Part shown: positions 19,281 through 27,542 of the stretch, in pieces
Numbering within the stretch: the stretch's first letter is position 1
How the letters are laid out: every line of letters begins with the position of its first letter
Source: a bacterium
GTDB lineage: Bacteria; Bacillota; Bacilli; Lactobacillales; Streptococcaceae
Length of the DNA stretch: 64,000 nt
Reading direction: 5' to 3'
NCBI GenBank assembly: GCA_905221385.1
Contig: CAJNCV010000008.1
Span: 1-64,000 of the forward strand
Notes under the pieces: model-generated
Database searches by the model: none
What the model was told of the DNA's origin: nothing
What the model saw: only the letters and a program-made list of their open reading frames with translations
Made by a program: the position numbers and the translations under genes

Positions 19281-19844
19281 ATGACCAGTGAATACCAGAA
19301 AATGATAGCAGGAGAGCCCTATCATCCGTTTGACCCCGAATTACGAGCCTTGGCGCAGGCTTCTCGCCAAAAACAGGCTGCCTTTAATAAGGAAGAAGAT
19401 CCCTTGAAGGGATCCGAAATCATCAAGACTTGGTTTGGCTCAACTGGGCAAAATCTTTATATCAATCCACGCTTGGTGGTCGATTATGGAGTCAATATCC
19501 ATCTAGGGGAAAATTTTTATTCTAATTGGAATTTGACCATGCTGGATGTTTGTCCGATTCGCATCGGGGACAACGCTATGCTTGGCCCCAACTGTCAATT
19601 TTTAACCCCACTCCATCCACTGGATCCGCATGAACGCAATTCAGGGGTCGAATACGGCAAGCCCATCACCATCGGAGATAATTTCTGGGCTGGAGGTGGC
19701 GTCATTGTCCTTCCCGGAGTGACACTAGGAAATAATGTCGTTGCAGGAGCAGGGGCCGTGATTACCAAGTCCTTTGGCGACAATGTTGTCCTAGCTGGCA
19801 ATCCTGCGCGTGTTATCAAGGAAATCCCAGTAAAAGAAAACTAA
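19281..19844 (+). CDS. Sugar O-acetyltransferase (maltose/galactoside type)
   Basis: This 187-residue cytoplasmic protein is a left-handed beta-helix acetyltransferase that moves an acetyl group from acetyl-CoA to a sugar. The N-terminal Mac region (MTSEYQKMIAGEPYHPFDPEL) identifies the maltose/galactoside acetyltransferase group. The hexapeptide repeats follow (IGDNAMLGPNCQF, IGDNFWAGGGVIVLPGVTLG, NNVVAGAGAVIT), and the histidine in LTPLHPLD is at the expected catalytic position. It is a single-gene unit with its own promoter and a strong terminator. The physiological substrate cannot be told from sequence. Confidence 0.93.
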   Translation: MTSEYQKMIAGEPYHPFDPELRALAQASRQKQAAFNKEEDPLKGSEIIKTWFGSTGQNLYINPRLVVDYGVNIHLGENFYSNWNLTMLDVCPIRIGDNAMLGPNCQFLTPLHPLDPHERNSGVEYGKPITIGDNFWAGGGVIVLPGVTLGNNVVAGAGAVITKSFGDNVVLAGNPARVIKEIPVKEN

Positions 19845-19870
19845 AAAGAACAGCCGAGGCTGTTCTTTTT
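19843..19870 (+). terminator. Terminator after the acetyltransferase gene
   Basis: AAAAAGAACAGC and GCTGTTCTTTTT form a perfect 12-bp stem with a 4-nt loop. The A-rich 5' arm means it may act in both directions. Confidence 0.9.
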
Positions 19871-20129
19871 ACGAGCTTAATTCTTATAAATTTTTCTTCT
19901 TTTTGGCTTTTTTAGTCAAGGAAACATCGCACTGGGGAATCTTGGTTTAAAAAATCTATTAAAGGTATTTTAGCGTTCAAAAATTGTTTCTAGCAGTCCT
20001 TTCTAAAAAATTACTAGGCGAAATCTAATCCAAACTAAATTTAAGGAAACTTTCAGAAAAGTTTTAGTTTTGTTTCAGGAATCTTCTGTAGACTGTCTAG
20101 CTATATCATACGAAGGAGAGGAAAAAGGT

Positions 20130-21365
20130 ATGAAATCAAAAAAATGGACCCTAGTCGCAACGAGTCTAACGGCAATGGTGCTGCTGGCAGCATGTGCCCA
20201 GTCAACAACTACTTCCAATACCAATGCAACAACAAATAGTGCCACAACAACTGCAACAAAGACAAACCAATCATCCTATTTTACAGAGAAGGACAATGAT
20301 ACCTCTTATGATGAAAGCACAGCTTCTAAGATTGAGCTATCTGGCTCATCTGCAAACGTCTCTGGAGATGGGGTGACAGTCTCTGAATCAACCGTGACCA
20401 TCACAAAATCTGGAACCTATGTGATTTCAGGTCAGTCTGACGGAGTGCAGATCAAGGTCGAGGCAGATAAGTCTGCAGATGTTCACCTAGTCCTAAAAGG
20501 TGCGACCATGACCAATATCAATGCAGCGATATCTGCGATATCAGCTGGCCATGTCTACCTGACTCTAGCAGAGGGAACCACCAACAGTCTCTCTGACTCA
20601 AGCTCTAACAGCGATGAAAAAGCAGACGCAGCTCTCTTTTCTAAGGTGGATTTGACCATCAACGGGAAAGGAACTCTCAATGTAGATGGCAAGAAGAACA
20701 ATGGTATCAAGGCTAATGACACTCTCCACATCACGGGTGGAATCTATAACATCACAGCAGTTGGTGATGCCTTTAATGTCAATGATGAACTCAACATCAC
20801 TGGTACGACCATGACTATCGATGCCAAAGAAGACGGAGTCAAGGTGGACAATGACGAGGATACTTCAGTCGGAACCATGTACCTATCCAACAACGACATC
20901 ACCGTTACAGCAGGAGATGATGGCATCCACGCATCAGGTGACTTGGTTATTGATAGTGGTACCTACACCGTCAAGAATTCGACAGAAGGACTTGAAGGTA
21001 AGTCAATCACTATCAACGGTGGGGACATTAGCATCTATTCGACAGATGATGGAGTCAACGCAGCTAATAAAAACGCCCAACAGAGTGAAATCTTCTTCAC
21101 CATGAACGGTGGGAACCTGACAGTAGAAGTCGGTCAAGGAGACACAGATCCAATCGACTCAAACGGGAACGTGATGGTCACAGGCGGAACCATTAAAATG
21201 ACTGGTCAAACAGGTTTTGACTTTGATGGAACTGCGACCTACACAGGTGGAGATATCTATCTCAACGGCGAAAAACAAACGGAAATCGTCAACTCTATGC
21301 CTGGAGGCGGAGGACCAAATGGAGGCCCTCAAGGCGGCGGTCCAGCCCCTGGCGGACAAGGATAA
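20130..21365 (+). CDS. Carbohydrate-binding beta-helix lipoprotein (Cthe_2159-like)
   Basis: This exported lipoprotein of about 411 residues has a signal ending in LLAAC, whose cysteine would be lipidated. A Thr/Asn/Ser-rich linker (about 25-50) follows. A region of short repeating beta-strand units (about 60-390; for example LTINGKGTLNVDG, LNITGTTMTIDAKEDG) then resembles the parallel beta-helix domain of the Cthe_2159-type carbohydrate-binding family. The protein ends in a Gly/Pro-rich tail. The family binds acidic polysaccharides in a calcium-dependent way; the ligand here is unknown. The ATG at 20130 has GAAGGAGAGG upstream and begins a typical signal, so an in-frame ATG 60 nt earlier is rejected. 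TTTAAG-N5-TTTCAG near 20040 loosely resembles a CiaR box. Confidence 0.8.
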   Translation: MKSKKWTLVATSLTAMVLLAACAQSTTTSNTNATTNSATTTATKTNQSSYFTEKDNDTSYDESTASKIELSGSSANVSGDGVTVSESTVTITKSGTYVISGQSDGVQIKVEADKSADVHLVLKGATMTNINAAISAISAGHVYLTLAEGTTNSLSDSSSNSDEKADAALFSKVDLTINGKGTLNVDGKKNNGIKANDTLHITGGIYNITAVGDAFNVNDELNITGTTMTIDAKEDGVKVDNDEDTSVGTMYLSNNDITVTAGDDGIHASGDLVIDSGTYTVKNSTEGLEGKSITINGGDISIYSTDDGVNAANKNAQQSEIFFTMNGGNLTVEVGQGDTDPIDSNGNVMVTGGTIKMTGQTGFDFDGTATYTGGDIYLNGEKQTEIVNSMPGGGGPNGGPQGGGPAPGGQG

Positions 21366-21373
21366 ACAAAAAC

Positions 21374-21405
21374 TCTCCTTTCTCGAAAGAGAAGGGAGAC
21401 TTTTT
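21374..21405 (+). terminator. Terminator after the lipoprotein gene
   Basis: TCTCCTTTCTC, loop GAAA and GAGAAGGGAGA form an 11-bp stem followed by TTTTT. Confidence 0.9.
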
Positions 21406-21427
21406 GTGTTTGAGAGATGGATTGTAG

Positions 21428-21580
21428 CTAAAACAACTCCCAATTAGGTCTTGAAAATTTCTTAGTCTGTTTCATATAAAAATGAGTAAAATGAATTTCC
21501 ATCGCCAAGGTCATCAAGGTTGCAATGGTGATGACAGTGGTAGGATTGGCTGAGAAAAGTAGAGGAAGAATAGGCCTTTA
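21428..21580 (-). pseudogene. 3' fragment of a membrane protein gene
   Basis: The minus strand has an open frame of about 48 codons that ends in a stop at 21428 and reads like the end of a polytopic membrane protein. A hydrophobic stretch (ANPTTVITIATLMTLAMEI) is followed by a basic tail (MKQTKKFSRPNWELF). There is no start codon or ribosome-binding site, and a stop lies directly upstream in the same frame. A neighbouring frame continues the hydrophobic pattern toward about 21650, which suggests a frameshifted remnant. Family not recognised. It may instead be chance. Confidence 0.35.
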
Positions 21581-21714
21581 AAAAATGGACAGGAAAGACC
21601 ATTTCGGAGTATAGAGAGGAAGTTCAAAAACATTTTTAGAAATAAGACATGTGCATTATAAACATCAGATACGAATCTGGTGTTTTATTTTTTAAAAGAA
21701 TTTAACCTTTTCTC

Positions 21715-21743
21715 TTGACAAGTGAGTGATTACTCACTATAAT
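21715..21743 (+). promoter_or_regulatory. Promoter of the ABC transporter-TetR operon
   Basis: TTGACA (21715-21720) and TATAAT (21738-21743), both perfect consensus, are separated by 17 bp that consist almost entirely of a palindromic operator. Confidence 0.9.
21722..21737 (+). promoter_or_regulatory. TetR-type operator 1
   Basis: GTGAGT-GATT-ACTCAC is a perfect palindrome filling the spacer between -35 and -10. A bound repressor would exclude RNA polymerase. The TetR-family gene at the end of the operon is the obvious candidate. Confidence 0.8.
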
Positions 21744-21762
21744 AGCTTCTGTGACTTAAAAA

Positions 21763-21778
21763 GTGAGTACCCACTCAC
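21763..21778 (+). promoter_or_regulatory. TetR-type operator 2
   Basis: GTGAGT-ACCC-ACTCAC repeats the arms of operator 1, centre to centre 41 bp away (about four helical turns). It lies between the transcription start and the ribosome-binding site. Confidence 0.8.
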
Positions 21779-21792
21779 CAAGGAGGAAGTAA

Positions 21793-22509
21793 ATGAAAAC
21801 ATTACTACATTTACAAGATTTAGTAAAATCTTTTGACCATCAAATAGTTCTGAATCATGTCAGCTTTGAATTGCAGCCAGGAGAAATTATAGGCTTAATT
21901 GGTCCGTCTGGTGCTGGTAAATCAACTATGATTAAGACTACGTTAGGAATGGAAAAGGCTGATGGAGGCGTAGCTTTAGTGTTAAATCACACTATGCCCA
22001 ATCGCCATATTTTAGGAGATATTGGCTATATGGCCCAATCAGATGCTTTATACGAGTCCTTGTCAGGGCAAGAAAATCTGGAATTTTTTGGTCAGCTAAA
22101 GGGGCTTTCTAAAAAAGACCTAAAGGCGGAAATTGCTCATATAGCTCAAGTAGTAGATCTGACAGACTACTTAAACAAGGCGGTATCTGGTTATTCTGGA
22201 GGAATGAAACGGCGTTTGTCTCTTGCTATCGCGCTGTTAGGAAATCCTCAACTCTTGATTTTGGACGAACCGACAGTTGGAATGGACCCTTCTCTTCGAA
22301 AGAAAATCTGGAAAGAATTATTCGCGCTTAGAGACAATGGTGTTGGGATATTAGTTACTACCCATGTTATGGATGAAGCAGAGTTGACGGATAAGGTCGG
22401 CTTATTATTAGGCGGAAAAATCATTGCTTTTGATACACCGCAACACTTAAAAGAAAGTTATCAAGTTTCAAGTATTGAAGAAGTATTTTTAAAAGCAGAA
22501 GGTGAGTAA
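21793..22509 (+). CDS. ABC transporter ATP-binding protein
   Basis: This 238-residue ATPase energises a two-component ABC-2 exporter. Walker A (GPSGAGKST), the Q-loop (MAQSDALYESLSGQEN), the ABC signature (YSGGMKRRL), Walker B (LLILDEPTVGMDP) and the switch histidine (TTHVMDEAE) are all present. It resembles ATPases of drug or daunorubicin-type exporters. It has a good ribosome-binding site (AAGGAGG) and is first in the operon with the permease and a TetR regulator. The substrate is unknown; control by a local TetR repressor suggests an inducible toxic compound. Confidence 0.92.
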   Translation: MKTLLHLQDLVKSFDHQIVLNHVSFELQPGEIIGLIGPSGAGKSTMIKTTLGMEKADGGVALVLNHTMPNRHILGDIGYMAQSDALYESLSGQENLEFFGQLKGLSKKDLKAEIAHIAQVVDLTDYLNKAVSGYSGGMKRRLSLAIALLGNPQLLILDEPTVGMDPSLRKKIWKELFALRDNGVGILVTTHVMDEAELTDKVGLLLGGKIIAFDTPQHLKESYQVSSIEEVFLKAEGE

Positions 22510-22510
22510 A

Positions 22511-23593
22511 ATGAGAACAATAGCGATTGCAAAAAAAGTCATCAAAGAATTACTTCGTGACAAACGAACTCTAGCCCTGATGTTTATAGCACCTGTTTTT
22601 ATCATGTGGTTGATGAACCTCATGTTTTCAGCTAGTACAACCGTGAATGTCAAGTTGGCAACACAAGATCTACCAACTGGTTTGGTAACGAAAATGGATG
22701 AGCTCGATCATGTAGACGTCGAGACCTATCAAGGCTTAGATCAAGCCAAAGAAGCGCTAGCAAATGAAAAAGTCGATGCTGTGATTTCTTATAAAGACGG
22801 TGAGTACCAGGTTGACTACGCAAACACAGACGCCTCCAAAACATCTATGATACGACAAGTGTTACGAACGAGTATCGCCAGTGAAGGCACCGATCAGTTA
22901 GTATCTCGTGTTAAACAAGCTCTTCCACAATTGGACTCGGACGCAAAAACACCAGAAATCAAGGAGTCTTACCAGTATGGAGATGAAAATACAAGCTTCT
23001 TTACCAGTATGATTCCGGTTTTGATAGGTTTTGTGGTTTTCTTCTTTGTCTTTTTGATTTCAGGTATGGCGCTTTTGAAAGAGCGCACCAGTGGAACACT
23101 AGAACGTTTGTTAGCAACACCAGTGAAACGATCTGAAATCGTCTATGGCTATATGTTGTCTTACGGTATTATTGCGATTTTTCAAACGGCAGTTGTCGTT
23201 ATAGCAGCAATTTGGCTACTAGATGTAGAAGTTGTAGGAAGTATTTTAAATGTTATAATAGTTAATGTGGTACTGGCTCTTGTAGCACTAGCTTTTGGAA
23301 TTCTCTTGTCTACTCTAGCAAAATCAGAATTCCAAATGATGCAATTTATTCCTCTCGTGATTATGCCCCAACTTTTTTTCTCAGGAATTATTCCATTGTC
23401 ATCCATGGGAGAATGGGCTCTAATTGTGGGGAAATTTTTGCCATTAACCTATTCTGGTGATGCAATAAGCCAGATTATTCTTTACGGGCACAATCTTGGT
23501 GATATTTTGTCAAATCTTGGTGTTTTAATGATTTTCTTGATCATTTTAACAATTCTCAATATTGTTGGATTGCGTCGTTATCGTAAAGTTTAG
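22511..23593 (+). CDS. ABC-2 type transporter permease
   Basis: This permease of about 360 residues has one membrane segment near residues 20-40 (LMFIAPVFIMWLMNLMF), a large extracytoplasmic region (about 45-160) and five further segments in the C-terminal half. That is the layout of ABC-2 exporters (YhgE/DrrB/NatB type). The C-terminal part carries the family pattern ERTSGTLERLLATPVKRSEI. It exports the substrate bound with the upstream ATPase. I prefer the ATG at 22511, which has AAGGTGA just upstream. A GTG at 22502 would give three more residues and an 8-nt overlap with the ATPase gene. Confidence 0.9.
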   Translation: MRTIAIAKKVIKELLRDKRTLALMFIAPVFIMWLMNLMFSASTTVNVKLATQDLPTGLVTKMDELDHVDVETYQGLDQAKEALANEKVDAVISYKDGEYQVDYANTDASKTSMIRQVLRTSIASEGTDQLVSRVKQALPQLDSDAKTPEIKESYQYGDENTSFFTSMIPVLIGFVVFFFVFLISGMALLKERTSGTLERLLATPVKRSEIVYGYMLSYGIIAIFQTAVVVIAAIWLLDVEVVGSILNVIIVNVVLALVALAFGILLSTLAKSEFQMMQFIPLVIMPQLFFSGIIPLSSMGEWALIVGKFLPLTYSGDAISQIILYGHNLGDILSNLGVLMIFLIILTILNIVGLRRYRKV

Positions 23594-23632
23594 AAATCAA
23601 CATAAATAATGCTAAAAAGGTGTGAAGATTAG

Positions 23633-24256
23633 ATGGATAAGACTGTTTTTGAATCGTTTGAAGATTACTTAGAAGAAGCGAATTACCCTCAAGGAAAGAA
23701 AAAAATCATGCAGGCAGCAGTGGATCTCATATCAACCAGGAGTTACCATGGGACATCAACTCTTCACATAGCTGAGCGTGCTGGACTAAGCCAGGCAACT
23801 TTGTTTAAGTATTTTAAGACGAAGGATGATCTACTGACGGCTATTTTACATCCTGTAGTCCCAGGCATTTTCGGTAGTTTTTTTGAGGAACTCTTAGCTT
23901 TTGAAACGACAGAAGAGAGGGTTCGTTATCTCGTTCATGATCGTATGAGCTATCTCAAAAAAAATCGTGCTTTGATGAAAATCATTCTGCAGGAGAGTTT
24001 TTCAAATAAAAAACTAAAAAATGAACAGATTTTTATCTGGAATGCTATTCAAGATAAACTTCGAGTACTTCATAAGGAATTGCTAGCAGATCCATGTGTA
24101 AATCCAGAGTTAACGATTCCTCAAATGGTTCGTATTTGTGTTGGTCCGTTGTTGGCTTACTTCGCTCAGCTTTATATCGTTAGTGACAACGGAGAAATAA
24201 AGGAAGAAGACCTAGACTTATTAGAAAAACAGATTTTAGGTGGTTTGTGGAAATAA
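23633..24256 (+). CDS. TetR-family transcriptional regulator
   Basis: This 207-residue regulator has an N-terminal TetR helix-turn-helix (about 18-65: KKIMQAAVDLISTRSYHGTS, IAERAGLSQATLFKYFKTKDDLL) and a helical ligand-binding part. It is the third gene of the operon with the ABC exporter and so probably represses its own operon. The promoter carries two identical 16-bp palindromes with GTGAGT-N4-ACTCAC arms, a size and symmetry suited to TetR dimers. The inducer is unknown. Confidence 0.92.
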   Translation: MDKTVFESFEDYLEEANYPQGKKKIMQAAVDLISTRSYHGTSTLHIAERAGLSQATLFKYFKTKDDLLTAILHPVVPGIFGSFFEELLAFETTEERVRYLVHDRMSYLKKNRALMKIILQESFSNKKLKNEQIFIWNAIQDKLRVLHKELLADPCVNPELTIPQMVRICVGPLLAYFAQLYIVSDNGEIKEEDLDLLEKQILGGLWK

Positions 24257-24305
24257 GGGAGTTCTAGAAGAACTAAGGTTTATTTACTTGACTTTTAAAC
24301 AAGCT

Positions 24306-24347
24306 AAAAAAGACATGTTCTGCTTATTTCAGATTCATGTCTTTTTT
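24306..24347 (+). terminator. Terminator of the ABC-TetR operon
   Basis: AAAAAAGACATG and CATGTCTTTTTT form a perfect 12-bp stem around an 18-nt loop, ending in T-run. Confidence 0.85.
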
Positions 24348-24476
24348 GTTATTGGATTTGATATGTGTTTATAAGTCCTCAATCATTTTGTCAAAACAGA
24401 AACCGACTTCTCCAGCGGTGCAACGATTTCTCAAGTGTATGGAAGAGGAGATTTCTGGATTGATAAAGACAACTCC

Positions 24477-24504
24477 TTGACACTTCGTCAGCTTTTGATA
24501 CAAT
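24477..24504 (+). promoter_or_regulatory. Promoter of the nucleoside phosphorylase gene
   Basis: TTGACA (24477-24482) and TACAAT (24499-24504) are 16 bp apart, 26 bp before the ATG. Confidence 0.7.
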
Positions 24505-24529
24505 AGTACAAAATTACAGGAGGTGGGTT

Positions 24530-25294
24530 ATGATTCAGAAACATGCGATTCCCATTTTAGAGTTTGATGACAATCCCCAAGCGGTCCTTATGCCAACACA
24601 TGAGGGATTGGACTTAAAGTTGCCAAAGAAGTGTATCTATGCATTTTTGGAGGAAGAGATTGACCGCTATGCTCAAGAAGTAGGTGCGGCCTGTATTGGT
24701 GAGTTCGTTTCGGCCACCAAGACTTATCCAGTCTATGTCCTCAACTACAAGGGAGAGGAGGTTTGTCTGGCCCAGGCGCCCGTGGGCTCTGCCCCAGCGG
24801 CCCAGTTTATGGATTGGTTGATTGGTTATGGTGTGGAGAAAATCATTTCCACTGGAACCTGTGGCGTCCTAGCCGATATAGAGGAAAATGCCTTTCTCGT
24901 CCCTATTCGCGCTTTGCGAGATGAGGGGACCAGCTACCACTATGTAGCGCCTTCTCGTTATATGGAGATACAGACTGAGGCTATCTCTGCTATTGAGCAA
25001 GTCTTGGAGCAAAGAGGCATTCCTTACGAGGAGGTCATGACATGGACGACAGATGGTTTTTATCGAGAGACGGCTGAAAAGGTTGCCTATCGTAAGGAAG
25101 AAGGCTGCGCTGTTGTGGAGATGGAGTGCTCGGCTCTTGCGGCAGTTGCCCAGCTACGTGGGGTTGTCTGGGGAGAATTGCTCTTTACCGCAGATTCCTT
25201 GGCAGATCTGGACAACTACGACAGTCGTGACTGGGGCTCTGAAGCTTTTGATAAGGCACTCGAACTCTGTCTTGCCATTGTGCACCACATGTGA
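24530..25294 (+). CDS. Nucleoside phosphorylase (PNP/UDP family)
   Basis: This 254-residue cytoplasmic enzyme belongs to the purine/uridine phosphorylase fold, which splits nucleosides with phosphate to the free base and ribose-1-phosphate. STGTCGVL is the phosphate/ribose loop and VVEMECSALAAVAQL is the family signature with the conserved Met-Glu that binds the ribose hydroxyls. It is longer at the N-terminus than DeoD-type enzymes and I cannot assign the base specificity. The Shine-Dalgarno AGGAGGTG supports the start. It is followed closely by the potassium uptake pair. Confidence 0.88.
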   Translation: MIQKHAIPILEFDDNPQAVLMPTHEGLDLKLPKKCIYAFLEEEIDRYAQEVGAACIGEFVSATKTYPVYVLNYKGEEVCLAQAPVGSAPAAQFMDWLIGYGVEKIISTGTCGVLADIEENAFLVPIRALRDEGTSYHYVAPSRYMEIQTEAISAIEQVLEQRGIPYEEVMTWTTDGFYRETAEKVAYRKEEGCAVVEMECSALAAVAQLRGVVWGELLFTADSLADLDNYDSRDWGSEAFDKALELCLAIVHHM

Positions 25295-25327
25295 GTGCTC
25301 TTACTGTTTTTATGGTAGAATGTAGTT

Positions 25328-26707
25328 ATGTTATTCAAATCTTTTTTGGAAAAAATCAAGACGATACTGGGACGCTTGTCGCCAGCCCGTCGCATCTTTT
25401 TAAGTTTTGCCCTAGTGATCTTCTTAGGTTCGCTTCTTTTAAGTCTCCCCTTTGTGCAAGCAGGAACGTCACAAGCGACCTACTTTGACCATCTCTTTAC
25501 GACTGTGTCTATGGTCTGTGTGACAGGGCTCTTTACCCAGCCAGTAGCCTCTACTTACAATATCTGGGGCCAGTTGATCTGTATGATTTTGATCCAGATC
25601 GGTGGATTGGGTCTCATGACCTTTATCGGAATCTTTTATATCCAAGGCAAGCAAAAGCTCAGTCTTCGTGGTCGTGAGACCATTCAAGAAAGTTTTAGTT
25701 ATGGAGAAACCCAGTCTCTAAAGGACTTTATCCGCTCGATCTTTCTGACGACTTTTCTGGTGGAAGGGATTGGTGCCTTTCTCTTGAGTTTTCGCTTTAT
25801 CCCCGAATTTGGTTGGGGGCGAGGGATTCTAACCTCTATCTTTTTGGCTGTTTCAGCTTTCTGTAATGCTGGATTTGATAATTTTGGAAGTACGAGTTTG
25901 GTAGCCTTTCAAACGGATCCCTTGATCAATCTAGTGATTGCAGGTTTGATTATCACGGGTGGGCTAGGATTTATGGTCTGGTTTGATCTAGCGACCCAGT
26001 TTGGAAAAAAGAAAAAACGCCGTCTGCGTTTCCATACTAAGCTGGTTCTCTTTTTAACGGCGGGAATTTTGCTCTTTGGGACAGTATCGACTCTCTTAAT
26101 TGAGTGGAATAATCCTGGGACGATTGGAAATCTTAGTTTCCCAGAGAAACTGCTGGTTAGTTTCTTCCAGACTGTCAGCATGAGGACAGCAGGCTTTGCT
26201 TCAATTGACTACACCCAGGCTCGACCGGTCACCCTGCTGATCTACATCTTGCAGATGTTTCTGGGTGGGGCACCTGGAGGGACGGCAGGGGGACTCAAGA
26301 TTACGACCTTCTTTGTCTTGTTGGCCTTCGCTCGTAGCGAACTATTGGGCTTACCTCATGCCAATGTGGCTCGGAGAACTATTGAACCTCGAACCGTGCA
26401 AAAATCTTTTAGTGTCTTTATTATCTTCTTGCTAACATTCTTGCTGGGCTTGATTCTGCTGGGGATAACAGCAGAAGGAAATCCGCGCTTTATCTACCTC
26501 ATGTTTGAGACCATTTCAGCCCTTGCGACAGTTGGAGTGACGGCAAATTTAACACCAGAGCTAGGCAAGATAGCCCTCAGCATCGTTATGTTGCTGATGT
26601 TTATCGGCCGTATTGGTCCCTTGACACTACTGGTCAGTGTAGCGGAATACCAGCCAGACAAGAAAGATACGATTCACTATATGAAAGCAGATATCACCAT
26701 TGGATAA
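25328..26707 (+). CDS. TrkH/KtrB-type potassium channel subunit
   Basis: This 459-residue membrane protein is the ion-conducting subunit of a Trk/Ktr potassium uptake system. About ten hydrophobic segments form the four repeated membrane-pore-membrane units, with selectivity-filter-like segments such as VSMVCVTGLF, VSAFCNAGFDNFG, VSMRTAGFA and ISALATVGVTA. GGAPGGTAGGLKITT, typical of TrkH, is also present. It would work with the RCK-type subunit encoded 14 nt downstream. In S. pneumoniae this pair is linked to the second messenger c-di-AMP through its cytoplasmic subunit CabP. Confidence 0.94.
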   Translation: MLFKSFLEKIKTILGRLSPARRIFLSFALVIFLGSLLLSLPFVQAGTSQATYFDHLFTTVSMVCVTGLFTQPVASTYNIWGQLICMILIQIGGLGLMTFIGIFYIQGKQKLSLRGRETIQESFSYGETQSLKDFIRSIFLTTFLVEGIGAFLLSFRFIPEFGWGRGILTSIFLAVSAFCNAGFDNFGSTSLVAFQTDPLINLVIAGLIITGGLGFMVWFDLATQFGKKKKRRLRFHTKLVLFLTAGILLFGTVSTLLIEWNNPGTIGNLSFPEKLLVSFFQTVSMRTAGFASIDYTQARPVTLLIYILQMFLGGAPGGTAGGLKITTFFVLLAFARSELLGLPHANVARRTIEPRTVQKSFSVFIIFLLTFLLGLILLGITAEGNPRFIYLMFETISALATVGVTANLTPELGKIALSIVMLLMFIGRIGPLTLLVSVAEYQPDKKDTIHYMKADITIG

Positions 26708-26720
26708 GAAAGGAAGAACG

Positions 26721-27386
26721 ATGTCAGATCGGACAATTGGAATTTTAGGTTTGGGAATTTTTGGGAGCAGTGTTTTGGCTGCCCTAGCCAAGCATGACAT
26801 GAATATTATTGCTATTGATGACCACGAGGAACGCATTAATCAATTTGAACCTGTGCTGGCGCGTGGGGTAGTTGGAGATATCACGGATGAAGAACTCCTT
26901 CTATCAGCGGGGATTGACACCTGTGATACCGTAGTTGTCGCAACGGGTGAAAATCTGGAGTCCAGTGTTCTCGCGGTTATGCACTGCAAGAGTCTAGGAG
27001 TGCCGACTGTTATTGCCAAGGTCAAAAGTCATACAGCTAAAAAGGTTCTAGAAAAAATTGGCGCAGACGCAGTCATCTCACCAGAGTTTGAAATGGGGCG
27101 CTCATTGGCGCAGACCATCCTCTTTCATAACAGCGTAGACGTCTTTCAGCTGGACAAGAATGTATCGATTGTTGAGATGAAAATCCCCCAATCATGGGTA
27201 GGTAAAAGCCTCAGTCAGCTAGATTTACGTGGGCGATACAACCTCAACGTACTTGGCTTTCGTTCCTACGAAAATGCTCCTCTGGATGTTCAATTCGGAC
27301 CCAATGACCTTTTACGGTCAGGCGCCTATATCATGGCGGTGATTAATAACCAACATTTGGATACTCTAACAGAGCTTAGTGAGTAG
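26721..27386 (+). CDS. TrkA/KtrA-type potassium uptake regulatory subunit (CabP-like)
   Basis: This 221-residue cytoplasmic protein has an N-terminal RCK/TrkA-N nucleotide-binding fold (GILGLGIFGSSVLAAL, AIDDHEERI) and a C-terminal TrkA-C domain (about 135-221), the part that binds c-di-AMP in the pneumococcal homologue CabP. It gates the TrkH channel encoded just upstream. I chose the ATG at 26721, preceded by AAGGAAG. An in-frame TTG at 26700 overlaps trkH and is less likely. Binding of c-di-AMP is inferred from synteny and family, not seen. Confidence 0.93.
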   Translation: MSDRTIGILGLGIFGSSVLAALAKHDMNIIAIDDHEERINQFEPVLARGVVGDITDEELLLSAGIDTCDTVVVATGENLESSVLAVMHCKSLGVPTVIAKVKSHTAKKVLEKIGADAVISPEFEMGRSLAQTILFHNSVDVFQLDKNVSIVEMKIPQSWVGKSLSQLDLRGRYNLNVLGFRSYENAPLDVQFGPNDLLRSGAYIMAVINNQHLDTLTELSE

Positions 27387-27542
27387 GAGAGGAAGAGCTG
27401 CTTTCTTCCCCAATGATTAATGAATCAATATAAGTATTTTATAAGAGGGATTTAAGAAAAATTTTAACTTTTTCTTAATCCTTTTTAATTTTAGGAGATT
27501 ATACTAGAGTCATCAAAAAAAGAAAACCCTAAGGAGAATCCT

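Noticed and set aside
20040-20056. CiaR box (TTTAAG-N5-TTTAAG) before the lipoprotein gene
   Set aside because: The second half is TTTCAG, and no matching -10 follows at the right place, so it is mentioned only as a resemblance.
24370-24476. Possible gene fragment before the nucleoside phosphorylase
   Set aside because: Two frames are briefly open but neither has a start or recognisable motif.
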